This document shows positions 38,759 through 47,845 of a DNA stretch of 64,000 nt, one piece after another. A model generated the notes under the pieces. That model was not told the DNA's origin. It saw only the letters and a list, made by a program, of their open reading frames with translations, and ran no database searches. A program made the translations under genes and the position numbers. Positions within the stretch are counted from its first letter, which is position 1. Each line of letters begins with the position of its first letter. This DNA is from Proteromonas lacertae (Eukaryota; Sar; Bigyra; Opalinata; Proteromonadidae): NCBI GenBank assembly GCA_002245135.1, contig NGBS01001173.1:119176-183175 (forward strand), in the 5' to 3' direction.

Positions 38759-39976
38759 ATGAATTCCTGGAAGAGCATGATTCCCATCAATAGCTCATCG
38801 ATAAAGATGACAGTCCCTACCATGCAATCCTCGGAGAAGACATTACCTGAGATCTCCAAGGACTTAGCTATCGACTATCAACATTACCCAGTCCTTACTC
38901 CTCCAATCCATCGATGCACTCCTTTCGTTTGTGGGTGTCGAGATTCAACAAAGCTTCGGAGGTACGACTACCCATCTATATTCGAGTACCGAGATCTACA
39001 CAAAGGTTATGCTTTACAATTCTTATGGGACCTCAAGATCGAAGTAGAAGTATTTAACTCAAAGAAGTTCAACGAGAGTGTAAGTGATGGAATCTGCCTG
39101 GATGTTCCAGCAGGTTGTGATCGTCAGCACCCGTTCTATCTCTTGATGAAGGATAGTAGAAGTCAACTAGGTTCATTGAAAGCAAAGTTCTTTACTGAGA
39201 CTGGAGAGCTCAAGACTTCAACAACGACTTCATCCTCTGATGATCAAGTAAAGGTAACATCGTGGTACTTTGGAGTATCAGTGAATCCTAAGTACACTGA
39301 TCGCTATAAGCTATGGCTCAACAATCAAGGAGACGTCTATCGATCGGTTTATAAGCAATCGCTTACCTCAGACTATTGGAAGGATGGAGACATGATGATC
39401 ATCTATCCCGAGAAAGTCTGGGAACTCATCGATGAAGTAAGTGAGAATAAACAAAGGAATAAACACGTCCACGTGAATGTGAAGAAGGTGGATGAAAAAA
39501 CAAGGAGCAAGATTCAAATGAAGTTGGATCAAGATTTAAAGGAGATAGAGAAGTCCCGGAGGAGTATTGAGGCACTCAATGAATCCTCCGAGGACTTGTT
39601 TATCAGTGGTAAGCAAAAGTACAGTAAGGTAATTTATCAAGGAGTGGAATACAACTCTATGGATGGAAGTGACTCTGACAATGACCAAGACTCTCATAGG
39701 AAAGGCAAGTATTGCACTATCGATCTGGATGCTACGATAATGATCTTTAAGTTTAACAAGGATGGGAGCATGAGTGAAAGAACACTAAGTCCCGAGGAGA
39801 TCTTTAACCGAGAAGCTCATCGTCTTACTTCTGATCAACGAGAAGAACTCAAGAGATGTCGTCAGCTCACATTCAGGGTCAAGAGAAAGTACGTAAAGCA
39901 TCAGGCTGTAGATTCATCGGATCGAAGAAGTCATCATCATCTTCATCATCGACACACTCAGAGGAAGAGCTCATAG
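38759..39976 (+). CDS. Polinton orphan protein of 405 residues, beta-rich middle
   Basis: The frame begins MNSWKSMIPINSSSIKMTVP. Residues about 90-230 look strand-rich with aromatic residues (CLDVPAGCDRQHPFYLLMK, VTSWYFGVSVNPKYTDRYKL), then a charged helical stretch (about 250-290) and an Asp-rich patch with a basic, His-rich C-terminus (KYVKHQAVDSSDRRSHHHL). No motif of polymerase, primase or helicase is present. A structural role, perhaps a single-jelly-roll vertex protein, is conceivable from the strand-rich middle but unsupported by any recognised signature. It is followed 40 bases later by another plus-strand gene, so the two may share a promoter. Confidence 0.7.
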   Translation: MNSWKSMIPINSSSIKMTVPTMQSSEKTLPEISKDLAIDYQHYPVLTPPIHRCTPFVCGCRDSTKLRRYDYPSIFEYRDLHKGYALQFLWDLKIEVEVFNSKKFNESVSDGICLDVPAGCDRQHPFYLLMKDSRSQLGSLKAKFFTETGELKTSTTTSSSDDQVKVTSWYFGVSVNPKYTDRYKLWLNNQGDVYRSVYKQSLTSDYWKDGDMMIIYPEKVWELIDEVSENKQRNKHVHVNVKKVDEKTRSKIQMKLDQDLKEIEKSRRSIEALNESSEDLFISGKQKYSKVIYQGVEYNSMDGSDSDNDQDSHRKGKYCTIDLDATIMIFKFNKDGSMSERTLSPEEIFNREAHRLTSDQREELKRCRQLTFRVKRKYVKHQAVDSSDRRSHHHLHHRHTQRKSS

Positions 39977-40016
39977 CCGATAAGCTATTATTAAATTTCT
40001 TGCCTACTCCAGAAAC

Positions 40017-41201
40017 ATGATCTCAATTCATCAACCCGATAAGAGACTCTTACCAATCTACCCGAGAGTGTGTATTCATAAGGCCGATCGTGGAATCCAA
40101 GAAGGTAATGAATGGACTCTTCTAGTCAAGGAAGTTCAAGAGAAGTTATCGGAGTGTGAACAATTAGCTCTGGACACGCACTTTATCATGATCGACAATG
40201 CTAACAAAGGAATCACTGAGAGTGACTTGGAAGTTCACAGCTCAGTAAGGATGTTACTCAAGGTAGTTCATCAGTCAGTGATCAAAGCTAAGGAAGTGTT
40301 AAGGACTTGCCTTCATCGTATCACCGACTGTGAGTTGAAGGATCATGAGATCGTAGAGAAGAGCATTTACCAGAGCCGGGCATGTCTATTCCTATACTCC
40401 ATGGAAGGAATGATATCAGCAGAGTACACGATGGGAAAGTGTAAGTCCGAGATCTACTATTCAGTCTATAAGAAAGCTGCTAACTTAAGACTTAAGTTCC
40501 ATTGCTTGATGATTAATGCGGTCTCGTGGATGACAACCTACCTGGACCCTTACAATCTCTTTGGTAAGCACTGTGAGTACATCAATACTATCAAGAACGG
40601 AGCCTGCCAGATCAACACTTACTTTAATGCTGTGGAGGAGAACTACTTTGCTGATCGAGAGTTAACAAGAAGCCTCTTGAGAGATGTTAACATCTCCGAC
40701 AATGAGGTCGATCACTTGCTAGAGCAGTTCTATACTATGAAGGAGAAGTGCGATAGACTAGATAGCAAAGTCATTGCTGAACTGTACTACTATGAGGATG
40801 ATATCGTTAAGCTTCAAGAGAAGTTTAAGGAGATCGTCCAGATAATGGAGGAGTGTCTACTCCATACTTACAGCTGGTTGATGATGTTCAAGAAGGAGAC
40901 ACCACAAGAAGTTCCTCAAGTGAAGGACAAGGACAAGGACCAGGAAGAAGTTACTAAAGCAATCACTTACGCAAGTGTCTTAAGTAATAGTAAGAGTCGT
41001 CGTAAAGCAAAGAAACGAGATACTATTGTTACCTCCGAGGCAACAGTAGTATCCTCAAAGAAGAGATGGTACTATCAAGAGTCAAGGATCGATTACATCT
41101 TACACCTTCAAGGAGCTCTTATTGAGACTAGGAAGTTCATCTCCCAGCTGATCATCGACTCCGAGGAGCACCTTCTCAACTGGTGGGAACAAGATCATTG
41201 A
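40017..41201 (+). CDS. Polinton orphan protein, 394 residues, alpha-helical
   Basis: The ATG at 40017 opens MISIHQPDKRLLPIYPRVCI. The rest is mostly helical and charged, with a cysteine-containing middle and a Lys/Arg-rich stretch near residues 325-340 (NSKSRRKAKKRDTIV). It ends with a helix (FISQLIIDSEEHLLNWWEQDH minus the last residues). The helical, charged character resembles that of the convergent gene at 41289-42686, so distant homology between the two is possible, but I cannot demonstrate it by eye. No catalytic motif is seen. Confidence 0.7.
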   Translation: MISIHQPDKRLLPIYPRVCIHKADRGIQEGNEWTLLVKEVQEKLSECEQLALDTHFIMIDNANKGITESDLEVHSSVRMLLKVVHQSVIKAKEVLRTCLHRITDCELKDHEIVEKSIYQSRACLFLYSMEGMISAEYTMGKCKSEIYYSVYKKAANLRLKFHCLMINAVSWMTTYLDPYNLFGKHCEYINTIKNGACQINTYFNAVEENYFADRELTRSLLRDVNISDNEVDHLLEQFYTMKEKCDRLDSKVIAELYYYEDDIVKLQEKFKEIVQIMEECLLHTYSWLMMFKKETPQEVPQVKDKDKDQEEVTKAITYASVLSNSKSRRKAKKRDTIVTSEATVVSSKKRWYYQESRIDYILHLQGALIETRKFISQLIIDSEEHLLNWWEQDH

Positions 41202-41288
41202 AGCTTTACTTAAACAGTATTTTTGATTATGAAACTAGTGCTTAGGGATTCCCAGAAACAACAACGAGAGTAAGCAAAGTAAAGGGAA

Positions 41289-42686
41289 TTAGAATAAGCT
41301 TAAGAAGGAGTTAGCAATCGTTTGAATCTTAGCAATGGACTGCTTGAGATCATCAACTTGATCGTGGAACTTCTTAAGGCTCTTGAAAGAGTCCCAGTCT
41401 AATGGTACGTAGAGATTGTCCTGGAGTTGTAAGACTGGGTGCTTGAGAATGGATATCAGCTCATCATACATCTTGGAGTAGTCACGGCAAAGGGTTCTGA
41501 AGTTAGCTCTAGTCATCATACCTATGTGATTGCTTATGACGTTCTCAAAGTCGGTGACATGCTGGATAATAAAGTCAGTAAGGGCTTCCACCTCCTTATC
41601 AAGATCGTTGAGTTTCCATAGCTGAGTGATTACCTTATCCTTGTAATGGTCAAAGTGTGGATGCTCTTGAAGTAAGCTCTCTCGGAACTGATGGTAGTAG
41701 CTGAGAAAGGAAGTAGCATCGCATCGTAGATCAAGGCTATACTGTTGGAAGTCTCGGAGATAACTCATAAAGACCGTGAACTGCTCAGGAGTATCGGATG
41801 TGGTCTTCGTGGCCTGAAGGAATTCAATCAAGGCATTAACTTTACTCTGGAGCTTTCGGACGATGTTCTTGTAGGCAGTCAGTTCATAGAGAGAATCAGT
41901 CTTGGCGTTATGCTTCATAAAGAGAACATAGTCTAGCAGATTTACGGCATGTTGATAGATACTACTTTGTCTAGAACACCACTCAGTAAAGTATCTTGGA
42001 TCCTTGGAGGACATCTTCCATTCACTATTGATCAGGGAAAGTAATTTACTGTCATTGACCTGTCCAAGTAAGATTATAAAAGTATCCGTTTCATGAGATG
42101 GAGTATCACAGATCTCTTGGTAGCGAAGCATGGACTTGGTTAAGCAATCGTGGATGATCTGGTAAAGTCTCTTGACTTCCTGACAGTAGTTCATAGGAGT
42201 CCAGTACTTGGGTATCTCCTCAGATCCCTCCTCGGAGGATTCCTCGGAGCTCTCTTCGGAGCTCTCTTCGGAAGAGGAGTATAACTCTTCAGAAGGCTCC
42301 TTTGAAGGCTCCTTTGTAGGTTCCTTTGTAGGTTCCTTTGAAAGTTCCTTTAAAGGTTCCTTTAAAGGTTCTTCAACCGGTTCAGTGACAGGATCTCTCT
42401 GATTCAGAAGCTCCTTTTGAAACTCAATATCATCATCAATCTCTGTCTCTACATCGGACAGATCCCTTGAAGTATCACAGCATGGTTCTGTACTGTCACT
42501 ATCACTGTCATTACAGATAGCCTCGGTCTTTACCTATAAACAATAAAGCAATGAAGCAAGTACCTTCTTCTTATCAGGCTGACAGTCATCAGTCTTCAAG
42601 GAAGCTTCCATACACATGGTGATCTTATTAACAGCTCCTTGACCACAACTATTACAAAACTCACAGGTACGAGATCTTTTTGACAT
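41289..42686 (-). CDS. Polinton orphan protein, two exons, Cys-rich start, PE/SE repeats, helical C-terminus
   Basis: A long minus frame is open well upstream of its first ATG (42194). A 30-nt GT-AG intron (42534-42563, gtacttgc...tttatag) joins it exactly in frame to a 41-codon first exon with ATG at 42686 (MSKRSRTCEFCNSCGQGAV). The full protein is about 455 residues. In order: a cysteine cluster (CEFCNSCG, possible zinc site), an Asp/Ser-rich acidic stretch, a tandem repeat of K-E-P-T/S/L units (about 42300-42370), a run of SSEE repeats (about 42240-42290), and a helical C-terminal domain of about 300 residues from MNYCQEVKRLYQII. No family recognised. The plus-strand Ser/Gly-rich frame over the repeat is a shadow. 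Confidence 0.75.
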
Positions 42687-43202
42687 GGTAAATTACGTAA
42701 TTGACAAAGTATTAGAAGTGCAAGAAAATTGAAACTAAGAGAAGTGTCGATTCATAAGCATTAATTGTAAAATGCCAAATGCAATACATAGTACCAGTGT
42801 ATTGGGTATTAGTCAAAATAGAATTGAATTTAGTCGTTACAAGATAGTCATAATAGAATTGCAAATTAGTGGTTTCAATATATGAAGGTATATATACATG
42901 ATTGAAGGTTCAATTCATAGGGGGGCGTAGCCCGAATGGTCAGAGGAATGCCGTAGGAAGTTCTAGCCCAGCCGGGTAGCCCAGCCGGGTTCAAATCTTG
43001 CAAAGGAAATAAAAGATAATAAAAGTACCCTAGAAAACTCGTTAGAACTCTGTGACAATGTCCCATAGTCCCATTTACGTAAGGTTCCTACGGGATTCCT
43101 CCTAACGGGGTCTATTGACTACGGTGCCTATTTCCCTACGGGACGATCACTTACAGGATGATCTTCAAGGGAAGTACTTGATAAATTCCTTAAGCAAAAG
43201 CC
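42687..43202. other. Element intergenic region with tRNA-like and TIR-derived sequence
   Basis: This 500-base gap contains an AT-rich part (42690-42910), a GC-rich tRNA-like stretch with a duplicated AGCCCAGCCGGGT unit (42918-43005) and then a partial TIR copy (43030-43143). No protein gene is supported. Confidence 0.7.
43030..43143 (+). repeat. Internal partial copy of the left TIR
   Basis: The sequence from CTAGAAAACTCGTTAGAACT through CATTTACGTAAGGTTCCTAC to TTCCCTACGGGA matches the left TIR at about 35760-35873 in the same orientation with scattered differences. It lacks the outer palindrome arm and the inner part of the TIR. Confidence 0.88.
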
Positions 43203-44021
43203 ATGGTCAAGAAAGTAAGAGCGTTCTCAAGAGCAACTAAAACCAAGATCATTCCCAAGGACATCCAACGATCCCTTGTAACTCAAGTAGCTGATGTACT
43301 CAACATTCCGGCAGCTCCAGTCGTACTTCTCCGAGATGCTGAACTAGCAAGGAGATCAACTAAGACTCCCAGGTCAACATCTTCACGTCCAGACAAAGCA
43401 ATCATCGATCTGGCTAATAAGTATAAGGAGGTGATGAGCTTACCAAAGGAAGCTTCCGAGGAGACCAGAAGTATTCTACGTCAACTATCACGGGATGTTG
43501 CTAACATCGCTGAGAAGGACAACCCATCCTTTCAATTGATCCGAGAGCATGCTGCTAAAGCCGGTGTTGAGATTCCTGACTTCAAAAGGAGTTCCAAATC
43601 TGATGGTAAGTCAACTCCATCAATTCTTCATCGGGCAGTGGATTATATAAAGGGAAAGCTTCCAGCTGGAGAGACTGTCAAGGATATAATGAGGAGTCCA
43701 CAAGTATGGGCCGCAGTAGTTAACTATCTTGGACGAGGTAAAGGTGATTCCAAAGAGGAGGAAGAGGATGATGTTGGTTACTATGCTAGACTATATAATC
43801 AATACCGTAAGGTGACTTCCAAGAGCCGTGAACGCGAGTCCTCCTCCTCCGATGATGATGATGATGAGATTCCAATCCTTGAGGTTGATCCAGACTATGT
43901 GTCGGAGGACGATGCTGACGATGTTGAAGCTGATGATGAGTTCCCCTTTAATCATTCTCACGGTAAGATCAAGATGGTAAAGCCTTCTCCTTCTGAGTGG
44001 TACAAGTGCTTACAGTTGTAA
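43203..44021 (+). CDS. Polinton probable basic/acidic core protein, 272 residues
   Basis: The ATG at 43203 gives a strongly basic N-terminus (MVKKVRAFSRATKTKIIPKD) and a mid section rich in helices. A second cluster (YNQYRKVTSKSRERESSSS) leads into a very acidic tail (DDDDDEIPILEVDPDYVSED). Bipolar charge of this sort is common for viral genome-binding or packaging proteins. There is no recognised family. It is the first gene after the internal TIR copy, about 60 bases from its inner edge, just as 36173 lies close to the left TIR. Convergent or operon-like arrangement with the next plus-strand gene at 44057. Confidence 0.7.
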   Translation: MVKKVRAFSRATKTKIIPKDIQRSLVTQVADVLNIPAAPVVLLRDAELARRSTKTPRSTSSRPDKAIIDLANKYKEVMSLPKEASEETRSILRQLSRDVANIAEKDNPSFQLIREHAAKAGVEIPDFKRSSKSDGKSTPSILHRAVDYIKGKLPAGETVKDIMRSPQVWAAVVNYLGRGKGDSKEEEEDDVGYYARLYNQYRKVTSKSRERESSSSDDDDDEIPILEVDPDYVSEDDADDVEADDEFPFNHSHGKIKMVKPSPSEWYKCLQL

Positions 44022-44056
44022 TCCTTAACTTCTTCGGTCTATCTATCTCTCCTAGT

Positions 44057-44584
44057 ATGTTTGGGACTTTTAAGCAACAGCACCTCCATCAACAAGAACT
44101 CTTTGAAGCCTTATCAGCGATCCGTGATCACTTCAAGAGAAGTCCTGGCAATCAGCATGTCATTGATAATCACTACCTCCGAGACTTTAAGAAGAGAAGA
44201 TATCTCCGACACTCCATCACGAACTACAACAGTGCTGATCAAGGAGATGTCTACGATTCCATGAATAACCTAGTTAATGAGATCAAGGAACTGCTCCAAG
44301 AGAATCCACCGTCAGTACGTGCAATTGACATCCCCGAGTATGATGAACTGATGAAACGATCCTCCGATGATGACTTAACCTACTTGCTACGGGATCAACT
44401 GATAAGGCTCCTTGTCTTGTGTGGTGGATCTAACTCCTCAGGCATCTTCAAGATGAATAAGCTAAAGCAACGCCACCTAAGGAACATACAATGTTTAATT
44501 AAGATAATCAAGGTAAGGAAGTTCTACGTGTCGAAGGAGTTACAGTCTCTTTATAAAGTAGTTCTTCGATCTCTAGCTTACTAA
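44057..44584 (+). CDS. Polinton orphan protein, helical, 175 residues
   Basis: The first ATG in the frame is 44057 (MFGTFKQQHLHQQELFEALS); a longer frame upstream starts only with GTG and overlaps the preceding gene, so it is not used. The protein is charged and helical with a basic C-terminal third (MNKLKQRHLRNIQCLIKIIK). It begins 35 bases after the previous stop. No family recognised. Confidence 0.65.
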   Translation: MFGTFKQQHLHQQELFEALSAIRDHFKRSPGNQHVIDNHYLRDFKKRRYLRHSITNYNSADQGDVYDSMNNLVNEIKELLQENPPSVRAIDIPEYDELMKRSSDDDLTYLLRDQLIRLLVLCGGSNSSGIFKMNKLKQRHLRNIQCLIKIIKVRKFYVSKELQSLYKVVLRSLAY

Positions 44585-44638
44585 CATTCTACTAAGTATT
44601 GTTATCTTAAGTTCATCGTTGTTGATGGGGTTAATCAT

Positions 44639-45577
44639 CTAGTCCACAAAGAGTTGCTTATCGAAGTTGATCCTATACTGAGCCTTGTGCATATCAATGT
44701 ATAGGAAGCTATAAGGAGTATGCTCCGTGGCCGTATGATAGAACTCCTTGAAGAGTCTAAAGGGAGTTGCCAAGGCAAGGGACTTATGAAGTAATTGAAG
44801 GTGGCTGCATGATATGTTTTTGAAGGCTAAGCAATAGTCCAGCTGAAGTCTTTGACCAGGAGTAAGGTCTGTAATGTACTGACTACTGATAATCACCTTT
44901 GCCTTGTAATGCCTGTTCTGCTTAAGGAAGGTGATTAGCTGGGGATCTTTCAGGTCATTGCTAACATCATCGAATACAAAGATGTTCTCAGCGCAGGTGC
45001 TATTCTCTTTATCTGGAGGTGGTAGATCGTGAAGTACTTCCTCCAGGTTGTTGGTCTTGTCTTCCTCGTTCACGATTGAGTCAAAGGTGTAGTAGTCGAT
45101 CTTGTTGTACTCCAACATCTCCATGATCTTATCGTAGAGCACATCCTTATGGATCGTACCAACAAATAAGTAGATCCTTTGATTCTTACCCTTGATTAGT
45201 ATATGTTGAAGGACATTGTAGATGACTGTTGTCTTACCAGAGTTCTTCTTTGCTAGGAGGAAGATGTTACAGAAGGGTTCATCGAAGTAGTCATAGCCGA
45301 CAACATCCTTCCCGTGACTGGAGGTCTTGATTTTCAAAGGCTTTACTTCTGCCTGGTTGATCTTCTCATACTCTATCTTTAAATGGCCCTTGGATGATCT
45401 CGGTAACTTCTCTGGTAAGTAAGCATCACCATGTACTTCATCATCATCTCCATCATCATCCTTAAAGCGATCATCTCCTGATCCTTTCAGTCTTTGCATC
45501 TTACTGAGATGAAGATCTCCAAAGGGTTGCTTTCTCTTGTTAACCATAAGCATCATAAGAACTAAGTATACGATCAA
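44639..45577 (-). CDS. A32-like DNA-packaging ATPase (FtsK/HerA superfamily)
   Basis: This ATPase is expected to pump the element's DNA into capsids. Walker A is at residues 109-117 (AKKNSGKTT) and Walker B at 198-205 (NIFVFDDV), followed by a sensor-like strand VIISSQY (228-234), the order found in Polinton, virophage and poxvirus A32 ATPases. An acidic, low-complexity N-terminus (DDRFKDDDGDDDEVHGD) precedes the domain. The frame opens at 45577, but the second Met (residue 11, MVNKRKQPFG, at 45547) is an equally good start because the first ten residues are an unusual hydrophobic stretch. It is the last gene of a minus-strand group with capsid, protease and probable minor virion genes. Confidence 0.9.
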   Translation of the reverse strand: MIVYLVLMMLMVNKRKQPFGDLHLSKMQRLKGSGDDRFKDDDGDDDEVHGDAYLPEKLPRSSKGHLKIEYEKINQAEVKPLKIKTSSHGKDVVGYDYFDEPFCNIFLLAKKNSGKTTVIYNVLQHILIKGKNQRIYLFVGTIHKDVLYDKIMEMLEYNKIDYYTFDSIVNEEDKTNNLEEVLHDLPPPDKENSTCAENIFVFDDVSNDLKDPQLITFLKQNRHYKAKVIISSQYITDLTPGQRLQLDYCLAFKNISCSHLQLLHKSLALATPFRLFKEFYHTATEHTPYSFLYIDMHKAQYRINFDKQLFVD

Positions 45578-45601
45578 GAACTTATCGATAAGGAACTTTA
45601 C

Positions 45602-46954
45602 TTATGCTATACAACGAATGCCCGAGGTGGTAATCTCAGCTCTTCGTCCAGTGATCAAGTAGAATCGGTGATTCACAGACTTGTGATCTAGCTCTGAGTT
45701 GTAGATCTCAAAGGTGATCTTTAAATCTCCGTCTAGTCTTCTCCCAGCAATGGTCTTAACATTACCAAGGTTGTCACTACCGAAGTTGAGTACCTCAAAG
45801 AACTTCTCGGTAAAGGGCTTCTTGTTGAGTTGATCATACCAGCTTCCTCCAATGTACTTCTTAAGCAACTCGTAGCTATCGTAAGTCTCCATGTTCTGAT
45901 AGTTGGGATTGTAGTTGAAGTCGTTGATCATCCACTTGAATCTTGCTTTGGAGTCTAAGGGAAGGACACGGTTCTTCATTGTATATGCCTGATAGACGAT
46001 GGCTTTAATATAAGGACCAATAGAGCTGTTGATTGTAAAGGAGTAGTTGAAGTAATCGCCGGTGCTGGTGATGGTGATGCTCTTGTCATGATAGTCACTA
46101 AAGGGAATGGGCTTCTCAATACAGGAGACGATAGATTTCTTGTTGCTGTTGAAGTCCTTGTTGTATAAGGCTCTGATGCAAATGTCCTTGATCTCACACT
46201 TTGCCTGAAGAGTAACATCCTCCTTGCTATATTCATACTTATCATCGTCGGTATCGAACTTCGCATCAGTAGCTGTACTCAATCTTCCGAAGTTGGTGAT
46301 CTCTCCCCATCGGATGCTGAGAAGTAACTTCTCTCCGAAGAATAGATCAGTGGGATTTGCTAGGACAGTGTTATACATCTCATTGAAAGGAATCTTTACA
46401 AGGACTTCCAAGTAGCCGTCTTTCACTTGAGTATCCCAGAAGGTGTTGTTTACCTTGGAGGTGCATCCATCATTTCCATTATCTACCGAGGTGAACTCCA
46501 TACCAGGCTGGAGGATATCTCCGTTCTTCTTTTGCCAGATACCATCGAAATAAGTGTGTTGTCTATTGACGTGAGTTGTCTTCCTTTGAACTTGTTGCAT
46601 AAGCCCTCTGTATTGTTCATAAGTGTCAGTTACATAAAGCAAGTTGATTCCAGCAGCATTGTGTACTCTCAAGGAGGAGATATTGAAGGTGTTGTATAGG
46701 AGGATCTTCTCAGCCTTCTTGTTATTGTCAGAATCCTTATATCCGATGATTAGACGATACTCTAAGTAACTCTTGCTAAGGTTAATGCAATTGTCGGTAG
46801 CTATCTCGAACATGACCTCTGCGGTTGATCCAGAAGTACCAGCATTGACCGAGGTGTTGCTCTGGGTAGGGTTGACTTTCACGGGTACGTAAAGTGAATC
46901 ATAACTCTCGGAGTAAGCTCCTTGTTGAACACTTGCTGGGATGAATGTTGTCAT
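45602..46954 (-). CDS. Probable major capsid protein, double jelly-roll (Polinton type)
   Basis: The 450-residue product is strand-rich throughout, with an N-terminal segment of the form FEIATDNCINLSKSYLEYRL typical of Polinton, virophage and polinton-like-virus capsid proteins, and a second half with repeated Tyr/Phe-rich strands (SITITSTGDYFNYSFTIN, ITFEIYNSELDHKSVNHRF). There is no signal peptide or membrane segment. It lies between the ATPase and the protease, the usual neighbourhood. At 450 residues it is somewhat short for a Polinton major capsid protein and close to those of polinton-like viruses. A minor capsid or penton identity is the main alternative; I prefer major capsid because no other frame is long and strand-rich enough in this block. 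Confidence 0.72.
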   Translation of the reverse strand: MTTFIPASVQQGAYSESYDSLYVPVKVNPTQSNTSVNAGTSGSTAEVMFEIATDNCINLSKSYLEYRLIIGYKDSDNNKKAEKILLYNTFNISSLRVHNAAGINLLYVTDTYEQYRGLMQQVQRKTTHVNRQHTYFDGIWQKKNGDILQPGMEFTSVDNGNDGCTSKVNNTFWDTQVKDGYLEVLVKIPFNEMYNTVLANPTDLFFGEKLLLSIRWGEITNFGRLSTATDAKFDTDDDKYEYSKEDVTLQAKCEIKDICIRALYNKDFNSNKKSIVSCIEKPIPFSDYHDKSITITSTGDYFNYSFTINSSIGPYIKAIVYQAYTMKNRVLPLDSKARFKWMINDFNYNPNYQNMETYDSYELLKKYIGGSWYDQLNKKPFTEKFFEVLNFGSDNLGNVKTIAGRRLDGDLKITFEIYNSELDHKSVNHRFYLITGRRAEITTSGIRCIA

Positions 46955-47041
46955 TGCCTTTGGGTAATCTCCTAAGTAAAATTGAACTAGGAAAAGACTT
47001 ATTACTTAGATTAAGTTAAAGGTTCTCTTGAGCAGTGCCAT

Positions 47042-47845
47042 TTACTTCTCGCCCTGGATAGAGTTGAAGTTAGTTGCCTCCTTGAAGGACAGGTTCCTTC
47101 CGAGGATATTGAATAGGAAGTAGATTGCAAAGTAACCACAAGTGTCGGTGTTGACCTTCTGGTTCTTGATTCGATTGATCTTGAGTTGGTACTTATCCTC
47201 GGGATTACCTTTATGGTGTTGTAGTTGCTGGATGAACCACGAGTAGTTCTTAGGGTTCTCTCCGAAGCTATCATAGTAGTAGATTTGCCTTCGATTATCA
47301 TCCACGACTAAGGCAACCCAATGCCCGATCGCATTCTCAGCACTTGTAGTTGTAAGGGTATTGAGAATGCATCCCCATCTATTTGTTCCTAAGACTCGAA
47401 GGTCTTGCTTAAGTTGATCCCATAAGAAGACTCCAGCGAATTGTCCATTGAAGTCACTGTACTCTTCCTTGATCAGCCTCTCGATATCGAAGTTGCTTAA
47501 GGCATCATCATGGCTAGCAACTTTACCTTCAGCAAAGTACTCATACTTATCCTCATGCTCCTTATCAACATCATCATCGATGATATCCGAGAGTGGCATC
47601 TCCAACATCGAGTTGATTTTCAGCTGTCTAAATAAAGGGTCTGTATCTGCATACACTACAGGTTGTCGTTCTTGCTCTTGTCTACTAGGTAATAGGATTG
47701 GACTTTGAACTGCTGGCTGGGCAATTGGTATTGAAGGAACGTAGGAGTTCACCTGGTCCTCCATTATCGAATAGCTGCCTCCTTGAACTTTACCTAGACC
47801 TTTGAAGCCATTGAAGAGATTACCAGATGATTCCTCCCATACCAT
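47042..47845 (-). CDS. Adenain-like (Ulp1/C5-type) cysteine maturation protease
   Basis: This protease should cleave capsid precursors during particle maturation. The catalytic residues are visible in the right order: His175 in IGHWVALV, Asp192 in YYYDSFGEN, Gln229 in KNQKVNT and Cys236 in TDTCGYFAIYF, with the Gln-to-Cys spacing of seven expected for adenain and Ulp1-type enzymes. The N-terminal 130 residues are less conserved and contain a VQGGS sequence (residues 20-24) that resembles an adenain cleavage site. Its ATG (47845) overlaps the TAA of the upstream gene by one base (TAATG), so the pair may be co-translated. Length 267 residues, within the range of the family. Confidence 0.9.
   Translation of the reverse strand: MVWEESSGNLFNGFKGLGKVQGGSYSIMEDQVNSYVPSIPIAQPAVQSPILLPSRQEQERQPVVYADTDPLFRQLKINSMLEMPLSDIIDDDVDKEHEDKYEYFAEGKVASHDDALSNFDIERLIKEEYSDFNGQFAGVFLWDQLKQDLRVLGTNRWGCILNTLTTTSAENAIGHWVALVVDDNRRQIYYYDSFGENPKNYSWFIQQLQHHKGNPEDKYQLKINRIKNQKVNTDTCGYFAIYFLFNILGRNLSFKEATNFNSIQGEK

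Noticed and set aside
42208-42402. Plus-strand Ser/Gly/Glu repeat protein
   Set aside because: The region is explained by the minus-strand K-E-P/SSEE repeat gene whose frame extends through it to an intron and ATG at 42686.
42918-43005. Functional tRNA gene
   Set aside because: A- and B-box-like motifs are present, but I could not form proper acceptor, anticodon and T stems, and the T-arm region is duplicated.
42875-43066. Minus-strand 63-residue frame near the tRNA-like region
   Set aside because: It runs through the tRNA-like sequence and the TIR fragment and has no protein-like conservation.
45976-47301. Several Ser/Thr/Arg-rich frames over the capsid and protease genes
   Set aside because: They are alternative-frame readings of strongly supported hallmark genes.
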